A stretch of 64,000 bases of DNA from Sipunculus nudus. Lineage: Eukaryota > Annelida > Sipuncula > Golfingiida > Sipunculidae. Position numbers and translations under genes: made by a program. This document shows positions 9,260 through 21,170 of this stretch, piece by piece; within the stretch, counting starts at the first letter, position 1, and each line of letters opens with the position of its first letter. The stretch lies in contig CM049322.1 in assembly GCA_026874595.1 (NCBI GenBank), positions 52,107,386 to 52,171,385 on the forward strand. Reading direction: 5' to 3'. The notes under the pieces are model-generated. The model saw only the letters and a program-made list of their open reading frames with translations, did not search any database and was not told the DNA's origin.

Positions 9260-9439
9260 GGAATTCTCTAGAAAGACATTGCTGTGTATCTACACATACC
9301 AGGCTCATCACATGACCCACAACCAAGTGTGAAAGCTCAAGGCCCACATGACAACAAGAGTTCAACCTGTACGGATTAAAGATAAACTGTAACAACAACA
9401 CGAGTTACACCTGTGTCACATAATAGAGCACCTGTAACA
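9260..9439 (-). repeat. 5' LTR
   Basis: This is a 180-bp direct repeat of 3209-3388 with scattered substitutions. The inner terminal dinucleotide reads GG here and TG in the other copy. It should hold the promoter, but no confident TATA box is assigned. Confidence 0.85.
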
Positions 9440-9790
9440 ATTGTCTTTGTTTACATTATTATACATTATGGGCCCATAACTTAAAACAATTATGCAATAC
9501 TGACATCATTTCTGGTATGTGCATAGTGAATGTATAGAAAAATATGTATATTATATATGATCAAAGTCAGATCAGTGGTTTTGATATTAGGCAGTCTTAC
9601 AGTGTAACAATGGGTTTTTAATTGAAAAATGAAGTTTTTCATTAATATTTCGAAGGAATTAAGTCCTAGTGATAAAATTCTTGGCATGGTAGGGGATTTT
9701 GGAAAATCTAACTGTATGCTAAATTTAAGGAACTTAGAGCTGAAGCTGGGGAGCTGAGCTCTAGCAAACTGCATAACACTAGCTTGATGT
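9440..9790 (-). repeat. Diverged copy of the 290-641 repeat body
   Basis: Shared blocks include TTTTGATATTAGGCAGT, GGGTTTTTAAT and a 'GGCATGGTAGGGGATTTTGG' block matching 'AGCTTGGTAGGAGATCTTGG' in the first copy. It ends in a decayed GAGCTGAGCT hairpin. Confidence 0.55.
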
Positions 9791-9799
9791 AAACTTGAT

Positions 9800-12301
9800 G
9801 TGACATGGTGCTTGAAAACTTGAATAAAATCTACAGTTTTTGATCAACTGGTTTCAAATTTTTGGTGTTAACAGACGAAATGCTAACAAAAACATGCTGT
9901 AAAAATTAAATCCACGGTACTTACAGGAAAAAAATGCGCCATGGTCAAACTTGGGCAAAATTTAAGGTACCAATTTTATATTTTTGCCAATATTTAAAAA
10001 AATTTAACAGATTTTGATCAAATTTTTGGTTTACATTTAAATTTTGATCAATTAAAGTTGTATTACTGAAAAAAAAAGTCCCTACCACTTTTGGTCTTTT
10101 GGTCTTAAGTGACCAAATATCTTTCCTGATTTTTTTTCTTTCCTGATCTCATGATCAATATGTATGCCAAAAATCATGACCATCAGTGATGTAGTTAATC
10201 AGATATTGAAGTTTTTTTTATGAAATTGTTGACTATTCTTGGGGGTACTTTGGGGCCCCATTGCTTGAAGGATATGGGTAACAGAGACCTAATGTCTGGT
10301 TTCCATGGAGACTTTTCATTGGTCTCTCAGAAAGCAAAGAATGAAGATTCTAGGTCCTGTCTTAACGATTTGTGCCCTGTTTACAGATGTCCACATTTTT
10401 AAAGGTCTCAAAAATAGAGAAAAAAAATCGTAAAAAATAAAAAAAAAAAAAAAGGTGGCACACCCAGCTGTAGAAACTGATGACACACTCCATGATCAAT
10501 ATCCATGCAAACAATTATGGTGATCTCTGCATTAGTTGTTCAGATACTTCAGCTTTTGTATCAAATTTTCCATAAATCTGAGCTGTACTTTGGCGTGCCA
10601 CAGCTCAAAGGATATGGGTAACAGAGACCTAATTTCATGTTTCCATGGAGACTTTACATGGGTCTCCCTGTGTGTCCAGAATGATGATTCTAGGTCCAGT
10701 TGTTACAATTTGAACCCTGTTGACAGATAACTACATCCTTAAAGGTCTCAAAAATAGAGAAAAAAAATTGGTAAAAATTTGAAAAATACAGATGGCGCCA
10801 CCAGTCTGCTGAAACTGATGAAACATCTCATGATCAATATACAGTAGAACGCCTGTATTACGGTCACCATCGGGACTGGATAAAAGTGGCCTTAATACAC
10901 GAGTGGCCGTTATACAGGACTTGACTAGGATAGGGGGGGGGGGGGGGGGGTTAAGATGTTACACAAAACCAAGTTCAAATCTTTATTACAATCAGCAAAA
11001 TAAACATATATAGATTATTAGTATAATTACTGTTATCAATAAAAAAATATAAAAAAAATTTCAATCACGTCAACCCTATTAATAACAATTACCATCACTA
11101 TGTACAAATACAGTGTTTGTTATTAAAGTACAAACAGATTGTGTATCAATAATATTTGTACAAATGTTAAGAAGCCCTTTGTATCCATCAAAGCATACTA
11201 ACACCCTGATTAAGATCCGGCTCGCACAACTGATTCCCAAACATACACGCAGGTGGGAACACATGCATTACTATTGTGCATACTAATGAGGCTGAGTGGG
11301 GTAGTGCGACGCTGGCTGCGTGTCAAACAACTCAGTCACGGTCGAGTGGTTACCTTTATCCAGGCACTTATTAACAGAGAGGAATTTGTGAGAGCGGACA
11401 CTTGTGTAATGATATTAGGGTCAGAAGTGGCTGCTCGATTTGTTGAGCCCATGTCAGGAGTCACTGCCCCTGACCGTAATTGAGGCGTTTCCCGGTCTGC
11501 GGGACCGAGAGACCTGGCCATAATACGGAATAGAGGAGTGACCGTAATTGACAACAAAATGATTATGAAATATAACGGTCGAAAATTCGGGACCGGAAAA
11601 TCTGACCGTTATAGACGTATTGACCGTTATTGAGGCGTGGCCGTTAGCAGGCGTTCTACTGTATATGCCAAGATCATGACTATCAGTGATGTAGTTAATC
11701 AGATATTGAAGTTTTTTTATGAAATTTTTCACTATTCTTGGGGGTACTTTGGGGCCCATAGCTTGAAGGATATGAGTAGCAGAGGCCTAATTTCTGGTTT
11801 CCATGGAGACTCTCATAGGTCTCTCAGAATGTCAAGAATGAAGATTCTAGGTCTAGTCTTTACGATTTGTGCGATGTTAACAGATGTCCACATTTTTAAA
11901 GGTCTCAAAAATAGAGAAAAAAATTGGTAAAAAATCGAAAAATGCAGGTGGTGCCACCAGTCTGCAAGAACTCAAGAACATCTCATGATCAATATGTATG
12001 CCAAAAATCATGACCATCAGTCAAGTAGTTAATCAGATATTGAAGTTTTTGTATGAAATTTTTTACTATTCTTGGGGGTACTTTGGGGCCCCATCGCTCA
12101 AAGGATACAGGTAACAGAGACCTAATTCCAGGTTTCAAAGGAGATTTTTCATGGACCTCCCTGGATGTAAAGTAAGAAGATTCCAGATCCAGCAGTTACG
12201 ATTTGTGCCCTGTTAATGGACAGACGCCTGGATGGCTGGACTGACGCTGACAAAAGGTGAACCCTATAGCTCAGATGACTTACAGTCAGCTGAGCTTAAA
12301 A
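9800..12301 (-). mobile_element. Family-1 hairpin-ended element with tandem cores
   Basis: Four to five monomers of about 330 bp are present. Each carries CATGATCAATAT...ATCATG, a TTTTTCA...GGGGGTACTTTGGGGCCCC block, GGGTAACAGAGACCTAAT, and GGTCTCAAAAATAGAG before a GGTGGTGCCACC-like palindrome. The array ends at 12301 in the family hairpin (ATAGCTCAGATGACTTACAG, then TCAGCTGAGCT). A pogo-like element at 10842-11661 is nested within it. The architecture resembles bivalve 'pearl' repeats and other HINEs, but no protein is encoded. Confidence 0.65.
10842..11661. mobile_element. Non-autonomous pogo/Tigger-like element
   Basis: The ends are perfect inverted repeats starting CAGTAGAACGCCTG, flanked by the TA dinucleotide on both sides (10840-10841 and 11662-11663). 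'CAGTRGAAC' ends with a TA target duplication are typical of pogo/Tigger members of Tc1/mariner. The GACCGTTATTGAGG and GGCCGTTATACAGG repeats next to the ends are probably subterminal binding sites. It is nested in a family-1 core between ...CATGATCAATA and TATGCCAAGATCATG. It contains an 18-base G run at 10933-10950 and no transposase. Confidence 0.85.
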
Positions 12302-13182
12302 CACTCCTTCAACAATACTGCTTTCAGCAGCGCAGTTTGCTTAGTATCTGTACTAGAGAGTTGGCATTTGGCCAAGAATCAGGGTGTTCAAGTACATGAA
12401 TAATCTTCGTTAAATGTGTTTTTCTGTGATCTTGTGAAAAGAAGCTAGTATATTTATTCTTAACACAACATCATTTAAGGCAGGGTTTAAGATTACCTTT
12501 TGAAAACACTTGCCCACAAGATCTAGTAACATCTAGCTTTTACATGCCTTACTCGATTTTTTGAAAATAGAGGTAAAACATTTCTCAAAAAGGAAAATGA
12601 CTAACTTCAGATTAGTTAATAATTTAGGCAATTGTGTTAATGTATATGTTGGACCTCCTGCGCACTTGGCTGCCCTACCACCATCTTCTGAAACTTTAAC
12701 TGCCCTGAGCAGTTGGTTAACTGATTATGTTTAGCCCTGTAAAGTTATAAAATAAAAAAAAAAGAGTGCAATATACTGTAATTATTAAATGTTCAATTAA
12801 CTCTTTGAATCACAGGTAAGTTGACCCTTTATCCAATCGAAATTATATAAATAGCCTGTTGAGGATGTAGTTGTCACTGATTGTGGTTCATTGCCGGTAA
12901 ATAAGCCATTTGCTTTGGAAGTAAAATATGCTGTTTGATAAATACAATTCTTCATATTTCATGTTACAAACATTTAAAAAAATCATTTTTATGAGAAGCA
13001 AATATTTTGGTCTGTTTATTGGCAAAACACATAGTGTATATTTTATGACCTTTATTCCAAAGTGGTTAAGAAATGGATTGTGGTTAAATTTGTTTACTTG
13101 TTGACCTATCCTTAACAGTGAAAGATAAAATGAGGAGCAAAAAGAAAATCTTGTAAATAAACGTGCTTTATTTGTGATTCTA
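12302..13182. other. Gene-free AT-rich stretch
   Basis: No domain or convincing coding frame is seen. The 104-codon minus-strand frame at 12888-13202 has no recognisable features. Confidence 0.45.
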
Positions 13183-14830
13183 ACAAGTAGTCCTTGGGCC
13201 ATGACACTCAGCTGAATTCTTGGGGGCCTTGAACAATGGGCAAAAAGACTCAGAGAGTGCTAAAAATAATGCATTTAGCCAATAGCCCTTAGACAGTGGT
13301 GGGAGTCGATCGATGATCAATGATCAATTATTAATCGGTTCAGACAAATATAAAGAAATGTGCAATTATCTGGGAAACTGTATACACTCTTAACCCAGCC
13401 TGCATGTCTTAGTAATGCTACCTGAGGAAAAGAAGTTTTTCCCTTTTTTATATTTTCCTTTTATCACTAAGATATGCTATTCAAAGTTTCATTTTAATTA
13501 ATTATAGTAATTAAGATTTAAACCACAGTCCAGGACATCTTCTTGCTGGCCCTCATGAATACTCCCACGAATCATTTTAACTTCACTATCAGGACTTTCA
13601 TTTTATAACAATTATGATGACTGCCAACATGCATACTGGTTTCACAGGCCTGCCAGAAAAATTTACAGGCCCATATAATTTTTTGTAAAAATTAAAAAAG
13701 AAGTAATTGAAAGCTAAAAATATAATAACTCATGCGGCAGCATCATCTGACATCAATCGAGCAGATTATTTCTATGAGAATCTTGCAAAATTGGCATAGA
13801 CCTGGAGCATTATGGTGCATTTTAACGCCATACCGCCCATATTTTGCAACGAAAATCTTGTTAGACAACTCTCCGCTTATTCTGCAGCTCCCTGCCAGTT
13901 CACAGTGGTTTAATAAGTCCTCCGTTCTCTCATCTACCGTGTCATACTCAGTTAAATACGGAGGTTATTTGGGAACACCGACACATTATATGAAGCACGG
14001 AATATTGTAAAAAATGGAAGAGTAATTTTTGCCTATAACTTGAAGACAGTCTGGTAAAAACAATCGTGAGTATGATGCAATCGATAGTTGCCTTTCGTAA
14101 TCTAGCGCTTGAAAGTTGAAGCAAACCGACTGACATTTGAAAAAACTTGATCGGCCCACCACTACCCTTAGATATAGGCTACAGTGACTGGATTCTACAT
14201 GCAGCTTGCGGCTACCATTTGTGCCCATCTGACTAATAGTGTTAAATTCAAATTCTTTCATACAGTTTGCAGAAAATAGATCAGAATAACATTCCTAGTT
14301 TCCAAGGGGAATTTTAGAGACCTCCCTGAAAGTCATGTATGAGGATTTTAGGTCAAACGGATACAATTTGTGCCTCCTCTGTTTCACTTGGTGCTTAAAA
14401 ATTATGTTTTTTCCCCCCAGTTTACAAATAATAGGTCACCATGGCCTAATTTCAGCTCTCCAAGGAGATTTTGTTTACATGGAAATCTCAGGATTTCAAT
14501 TTAAAAGATTCTAGGTCCAACACAATTTTGAAAAAAATACAGGCAGCATCATCAGTCTTCAGGATTTTATGAAACATCCAATGATTAATAGGGGGGCTTA
14601 TGCATATAAAGAATCATGGCAATCACTACATTAGTTATTCAGATACTGGAGCTATTGAATCAAACTTCTGGGGTCCTTTCAAGCCCCATAGCTCAGAGGA
14701 CATGGGTAACAGAGACTTAATTTTGGGTTTCCAAGTAGATTTTTCCATGAACCTCCCTAGATGTAGCAATGACAACATGACACTCGGGCCTTCTAAAATA
14801 AACTGACAGGGTCCTGCGAGTCATGATCCA
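13183..14830 (-). repeat. Family-1 element remnant with 3' palindrome end
   Basis: It starts ACAAGTAGTCCTTGGGCC, a decayed version of the ACAAG-plus-palindrome end seen intact at 50503, then ACTCAGCTGA. The body resumes after the nested hAT-like element with diverged cores (CCAAGGGGAATTTTAGAGACC, TGGGTAACAGAGACTTAATT). The right limit is not clear. Confidence 0.5.
13294..14164. mobile_element. Non-autonomous hAT-like element, copy 1
   Basis: The ends are CAGTGGTGGGAGTCG and CGGCCCACCACTA, forming short inverted repeats. A perfect 8-bp direct repeat CCCTTAGA flanks it (13286-13293 and 14165-14172), the hallmark of hAT insertion. It is homologous along its length to 29843-30753. No transposase is encoded. 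Confidence 0.88.
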
Positions 14831-15172
14831 AGTCATAATAGAACACCTATTCTACAGGTCGGATCAAAATCTTGCTGTGGGGAAGTATTTGACATCAGAG
14901 GCACTTATGGTCATGTTATATTTGTTAAATAATGAAGAAAAATTTTGTTACACATAGTAAATTACATTTAATATCTCTTTTCTTCTCTATGGCACCCATA
15001 CACGCAAAGCTGGCAAGTCGTCATGACTGACAAGTAGCCTTATTATTAATAATTGCTGCATGAATATATCTAAGTCAACCATGAATGTAATATTGATTAT
15101 TTTTCTCAAGGAATAGCATCACTTTTTTTCTTACCTCGGAAAAATGATAATTCAACAAGCATATAAAAATGA
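14831..15172. other. Gene-free AT-rich stretch
   Basis: Nothing recognisable is seen. Confidence 0.45.
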
Positions 15173-17752
15173 ACAAGTGGCCCATGGGCCTTTACGCTCA
15201 GCTAAATTTGACTGGGTGCTCATCTCTATTCTTAATGTTATATATTGTCTGTGAGAACAGCCTATGGCTAATGTTACCATGTTGAAGAATGGACAGAAAA
15301 TAAAAATTTCAGGATTCATAGGAGACCTGCCCAGGACCCCCTGGATTTCACAGTAGAGGGTTCCAAGGAAAATGGATACAATTTGTACCCTGTCTGGGGC
15401 TCATATATGGCAGGTTTTCCCTACAGGTTGCAAAATATTGGTCATAGGGTTGGGACGGTTACCGGTATACGGTATTATCACGATATCTGACCGCTACGGT
15501 TATCATGCCGTCAACTTTCCTATAATCGCGATACCACGATATCATTTTTTGTTCACCATTTTGGTTCACAAGCAAGCCCTTGAGGTTCAAAATAAATTTA
15601 TTTTAAAGAATCACATTCATTTGAATACACGTGTGTGGGTGGAACCGTGTGCTTACAGACTTCGGGATTAGTCTGAAATGTCCGCATGTTGGAGGAACCG
15701 TCTGCTTTCAGACTTCGGGATTAGTCGGAAATGTCTGGAAGTAGCAGGATGAATCAGAGAGGACAAAAGCTTGAGAATTCCAGGAGAAAAATAACATAAA
15801 AATGAAAGAGCAATAAATACCCATATTTATGCTTTTATTGCATGGAACGAAAATGTCAACATAAAAGTGTCACAACTGAATCGAACATTCCATACGGGTT
15901 GCATATTTTGCCATATAAAATTGGGATGGTATATTTAGCCATGATTGGTATGACACGCTCTCCAAAAATTCGCCGGGATTCTCCGGCTTTTATGTTGCAA
16001 TAGGAAACTGATGGAAAGTTCTGACAAGCGTGATTCGACGATGGGGGCAGGACTTCCCACGCGTCAAGCTTGCACACCTGCAGGACGTTCATGCAACTTA
16101 CATCACTTAATGAGTCTTTATGTGGTACTGGCATAATAAGTATAAATGATATTAATACTTCACCCCTTGTATAAAGTCAAGACTTTAAAGGTGGTTGTTA
16201 TAAATATAATTATTTGTGGCTTATTAATGCCATTATATATAATTAAAAATTTCGCGATATCACGGTATATCGCGATAAAATTTGAATAATTATCATGATA
16301 TCAAAAACCCATATCATCCCAACACTAATCGGTCACAGTGACCCAATTTCATGTTTCCAAGGACATTACCTTGGGACCTCCCTGAATGTTATGTTAAAAT
16401 ATTCTTGGCCTAATGGATATATATAAATATAAGTCACCATGACCTAATTTCAGGTTTCCAAAGAGATGTGCCTAGAACCTCCCTGGCTTTTGTGTTGGAA
16501 GATTCTCAACTCAACAGACACGATTTGTGCCTATCTGACATTCATGGTGCTCATATGACATCTTTTTCCTATAGATTGCAGAATTAGGTCACCATGACCT
16601 TATTTCAAATTTCCACAGACATTTGCCTACGACCAACCTGGATGTCATGATAGGAAATTCTAGGCCTGATGGATACAATTTGTGCCCCATCTGACTTAAT
16701 TTCAGGGTGCTCAAAACCCTTTTCCGGCTCATTGGTCACAGAATATAGGTCACCATGACTTATTTTTAGGTTTCCAAGGATATTTGCCTAGGACCTCACT
16801 GAATTTTATATATGAAGGTTCTAGGCCTGATGGATACAATTTGTACCACATCTGACTGTCTGGGTGCTAAAAATCATGTTTTCAGTTCATAGGTGCAAAA
16901 TATAGGTTCCAATGACCTAATTTTAGGTTTCCTAGGACATGCAATTTGTGCCCCTTCTGCCTTTCTGCTTAAAACTTTTTTTCAAATCATAGGTCACAGA
17001 ATATAGGTCACCATGACTGATTTCAGGTTTCCAAGGAAATTTGCCTAGAAACTCCCAGGATATTGTGTTAGCAGATTCTAGGCCTAACAGATACGATTTG
17101 TCCCCATCTGACATTCACGGTGTTTCATATATGACATCCTTTTCCTATAGGTCGCAAAATATAGTTCACAGTGATCTAATTTCAGTTTTCCAAGGACATT
17201 TGCCTAGGACCTCCCTCAATGTCATGTTGGAGGGTTCTAGGCCTAATGGATACACTCTGTGCCCCATCTGACTGTCTGGGTGCTTTAAATCATGTTTTTG
17301 GCCATTAGGTCACAAAAAGGTCAAAATGACCTAATTTCAGGTTTCCAAGGAGATTTGCCAGGAAACTCCCAGGATATTGTGCTTGAAGATTCTAGGCCTG
17401 ACAGATAGGATTTGTCCCCATCGTACATTCAGGGTGCTCATATGATATCTTTTCCAAGGTTTCCAAGGCATTTGCCTAGGAATCCCCTAAATGGCAGGTT
17501 AGAGGATTCTAGGCCTAATGGATACAATTTGTGTCCTGTCTGACTGTCTGGTCACAAAATATAGGACACTATGACCTAATTTCAGGTTTCCAGGGAGTGT
17601 TGCCTAGGACCTCCCTTGATGTACAGTTAGAAGTTTCTAGGTCTAAAGGTAACGACTTGTGCCCTGTTAACTGATGGACGGCCGGACCAGAGACGGATGC
17701 CAGAAAAAGGGTGATCGCTATTGCTCAGATGACTTACAGTAAGCTGAGCTAA
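15173..17752 (-). mobile_element. Hairpin-ended element with tandem 160-180-bp cores
   Basis: The left end is ACAAGTGGCCCATGGGCC and the right end is the family-1 hairpin (GCTCAGATGACTTACAG, AGCTGAGCT). Between them are about eight degenerate monomers, each carrying TAGGTCACNATGACCTAATTT, CAGGTTTCCAAGGA and TTCTAGGCCTAATGGATACA. A hAT-like element interrupts the array at 15445-16327. A second, truncated copy of the hairpin end follows at about 17820-17880. Confidence 0.65.
15445..16327. mobile_element. Non-autonomous hAT-like element, second family
   Basis: The ends TAGGGTTGGGACGGTTACC and (reverse complement) TAGTGTTGGGATGATATGG are inverted repeats. The flanks ATTGGTCA (15437-15444) and ATCGGTCA (16328-16335) form an 8-bp target duplication with one mismatch. 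Near both ends are GATATCACGGTATA-type palindromic motifs. No transposase is encoded in 883 bp. Confidence 0.85.
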
Positions 17753-17977
17753 TATTACTATTAAAAATGGCATGCAAATCTGCATATACTAGAACTGATG
17801 TAAAGGTTACGATTTCCGCCGGACAACCAGACAGATGCTGGACAAAGGGTGATCGCTATAGCCCAGATGACTTACAGCTAAAAATTACTATTAAAAATGG
17901 CATGCAAACCTGCATATACTAGAACTGATGCAAATCAAATAGCTTGTACTGCCACCCAAACATCTTCAATTAATTAA

Positions 17978-20147
17978 ACAAGGCCTACAGGCCTAATGCG
18001 AACCTGTGCAAAGTTTGGGAGTATGAATGGAGGTTTATTTTAAAAATTTAATATTGATCCTTTTAAGTCCTGCATATCTACCTTAGTTATTATAATTTCA
18101 GCAAAATGGACATTTTGGACCTGCAAGTTTGCGACTAGGACATTTTAAAACTAGAATATGGGTAGTCTACAAGCAACTGTGTATCTGCAGAAATCAGAGT
18201 GGGATGGGTGAAGTGAGGCATGGATTAAGTGGCAAGGAGAATAGAGTGAGGTGTGTTGCATATTAGCTTGGATGTCTGCAGCATAAATGTGAATGCAGGT
18301 GGTGCCGTCTGTCATAAAATCGAGAAACCTGTCCAGGATGTATAAACCTGCAAAATTTCAGGTGGAAAAGTCAAACCACTGCTGAGATAAGAGTGATTTT
18401 ATCCCAAGGCAGATAAACAGATGGACTGTGTTCTTAAGTGGTTGCAGTTGGCACCACCAGTTTTGCCTATGATGAAGAGCTATGTAAGATCTATACATAA
18501 GCTAAATTTTGGCCCAATCAGTCAAACTGTTCCCGAGATATGAGCTTGGATGTGTGCAGAGTAAACCTGAATGTAGGTGGCGCCACCTGTCATAAAATCG
18601 AGAAAGCTTTCCAGGATGCATAAACCTGCACAATTTCAGGTGGATATGTCAAACCACTGCTGAGATATGAGTGATTTTACGCCAAGGAAGATGAACAGAT
18701 GGATGCTGTGCATAAATGGTTGCAGGTGGCGCCACCAGTTTTGCCTTTGATGAAGAGCTATGTGAGATCTATACACATGCAAAATTTTGGCCCAATCGGT
18801 CAAACGGTTCCAGACATATGAGCTTGGATGTCTGCAGAGTAAACCTGAATGTAGGTGGCGCCACCTGTCATAAAATCGAGAAAGCTGTCCAGGATGTATA
18901 AACCTGCACAATTTCAGGTGGATAAGTCAAACCACTGCTGAGATATGAGTGATTTTATCCCAAGGCAGATGAACAGATGGACGCTGTGAAAAAATGGTTG
19001 CAGGTGGCGCCACCATTTTTAGTGTACGTTATAAAGCTATCAAGGGGCTACATTTGTTCCAAATGTTTTGCCTGATCGGTTCCCAAGATATGCAGGTTTA
19101 TGTGTGGAAACAGACGCACAAATGGACGCTGGGCGGTGAGGAAAGGTCAGAGGTCAACCAAAAATGAGGGCGCAGCAGTTCACATGTGACCTAATGATAA
19201 ACCAATTCGCTTAAAATGCAAACCAAGTTTTTTCAAACAGTTGAAAGATATAGTTCCAATAATCTGGGAATTCTGCATCTAAACATTGTGTCTAGACGTC
19301 TAGATGCTGTGTCTAGACTTCTAGACATATTGTCTAGACACCCCCCCCCCCCCAGGGCCAGGTCAGTTGCCATGGTGATGTCTGGACACCACCTGTTTGT
19401 ACTGAGTGACCTCTTGACTTGGCTGCTGAAACTCAGAATGTTGTAAAATCTGTTTTCAAATACAGAAAGCCTTTTTCAATTGGCTACAATGCTTTTTTAA
19501 AACTGTATTTACCCAATCTATTCTTATAAACTAGCAGAACCCTACCATAAAACAATTCTTATAAAGTTTAAACCAATCAGCTTAACAGTTTCATCATAAA
19601 TCAATGTATAAGCTAGAAGAGTTTAAAATTACATTTTTGCCTGTAAATAAACACATTAATGTAGGTGGCGCCACCAATACCTCAAAATCAGATATGACAT
19701 ATGTGACAAACCTTGGTATAAAATTTTCGTGATTATAGCTCTAGCCGTTTCTGAGATTTTTAATTTTAGTGTTGATTTTGGACAGATGACTAAGTTCAAC
19801 CTCCTGTAACTCGGCCAAAAATCTCTGAACTGGAAACATTCGAACAAACTTGAGAGAGATTGTTCCAGGGATCATTTCTGTGAAATATTGGACAATTTGG
19901 CTGGACATTTTCAGAGAAGAAGATTTTTAAAGCTTTTTTAGCTTTTCCCCTATAAAATCTAAAAAAATGCATTGAGAAAAAAAATAAACAAAATCCGATA
20001 TAGTTTTTTGGATGACTGATTATTTGCAAAAATTTTGGTGATACTAGCTCCTGCCATTTTTGAGATAGCTATGGTTAACGTACAGAAGACGCATGACACA
20101 CGACGTACGACGGCACACCATCGCATAAGCCCACAGGTTTGCTAAAA
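17978..20147 (-). mobile_element. Hairpin-ended element, family B cores
   Basis: The left end is ACAAGGCCTACAGGCCTAAT (palindrome AGGCCTNNAGGCCT). The right end is ATCGCATAAGCCCACAGGTT followed by GCTAAAA. Inside is an array (18290-19015) of about 278-bp units, then a single-copy-like middle with a CTAGACGTCTAGA cluster. Last comes the 'ACTCGGCCAAAAATCTCTGAA...TTGTTCCAGGGATCATTTC' block shared with 37490-40201. The array carries perfect GGTGGCGCCACC palindromes at 18576, 18725, 18854 and 19003, and another follows at 19664. Confidence 0.65.
19283..19353. repeat. TCTAGA cluster and C-run
   Basis: Six TCTAGA or near-TCTAGA hexamers lie within 60 bp (for example GTCTAGACGTCTAGA), followed by a 13-base C run at 19341-19353. 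Confidence 0.7.
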
Positions 20148-20294
20148 ATTGACGTTTTGGTGGCAGGCTGCCGCTACCCCAGATGTGAAGTGTGAAGAAC
20201 CTAGGTCCAACTGTGATGAGTTGTGCCCTGTTAACAAATGACAGCTTCATTTGAAATTCTCAAAGAAATAGAAAAAAAATCATAAGAATTAAAA

Positions 20295-21170
20295 ACAAGT
20301 CACCCATGGGTCATGATGCTCAGCCGACTGACATGTTGATAATATGTCCTTGCACAGACAACTAATTAAGATAGCTGGCATCTTTGTTCATGCATATTAG
20401 CTTAAGTTCATCAAGACACAACCCATAAAAACAAATTTGATGACAATCCAACCAACCTTTCATGAGGAATCTGGCAATTTGTGTGTATTTTGCATTATTT
20501 CTTGGATGCTGAAACATACCCCAAAATTCTGCGAATATAGGTCACTATGACCTAATTTCAGGTTTCTGGAAAGAACTTTTGAGGAACTCTCAGGATGTCA
20601 AGTTAGAAGATTCTGGGCCCCATGCTTAGGATTTGTGGCCTTCTTGGGTATCAAATTTTCAATTATTCTGAGGGACGCTTATATGCCCATAGCTCAGAAA
20701 ATATGGGTAACAGAGACCTTAATTCACAGATCTCCCTGGATGTCAAGTTTAAAGATTCTAGAACCAATGGTTACAATTTGAGCAGTGTTAAGGGATAACC
20801 GCATCTTTGGACTCATAAATAGGCCTAGCAAAAAAAAATGTGTTAACATTTTTTTTAATTTAGGTGGTGCCACCAGTCCACAGGAACTAATGTAACACTC
20901 CATGATGAATATGCATGCAAAGAATCAGGGTGATTATTGCAATAGTCGTTCAGATACTGGAGCTTTTGAATCAAATTTTTAGTTATTCTGGGAGGTACTT
21001 CTAATACCCATAGCTCAGAGACTATGGGTAACAGAGACCTTATTTCAGGTTTCCATGGAGTTTTTTATGGACCTCCCAGGATGTCAAGAAAGAAGATTCA
21101 AGCTCAAATAGTTATGATTTGTGCCCTGTTAACAGCAACCACATTGCTGAAGGTCTAAAAAATAAAGATA
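20295..21170 (-). repeat. Family-1 element, 3' end and cores
   Basis: It begins ACAAGTCACCCATGGGTCAT and GCTCAGCCGACT, the family-1 palindrome end. It continues with core monomers (ATGGGTAACAGAGACC; GGTGGTGCCACC at about 20861). It stops where the next ACAAG end begins, so one element abuts another. Confidence 0.55.

Larger units (their letters stand above)
3209..9439 (-). mobile_element. Gmr1-like Ty3/gypsy LTR retrotransposon
   Basis: Two 180-bp direct repeats bound a 6.2-kb element read on the minus strand. In transcription order it contains Gag, a CCHC zinc knuckle, an aspartic protease, integrase, reverse transcriptase and RNase H, then a polypurine tract and the 3' LTR. Integrase before RT is the Ty1/copia order, yet the RT, RNase H and integrase motifs are of Ty3/gypsy type. 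That combination defines the Gmr1-like group of gypsy elements. Frameshifts and stops break Gag, RT and RNase H, so this copy is dead. The LTRs have diverged by a modest number of substitutions, so the insertion is not very recent. A clean target duplication is not visible; ATTGT after the right LTR and ATTTGT before the left LTR are possible decayed versions. Confidence 0.9.

Noticed and set aside
13732-14010. Similar peptides here and at 30386-30595 (STVSYSVKYGGYLG against STVSFSVVHGSYLG)
   Set aside because: Both lie inside the homologous hAT-like elements. The peptide does not resemble a hAT transposase and the frames are short.
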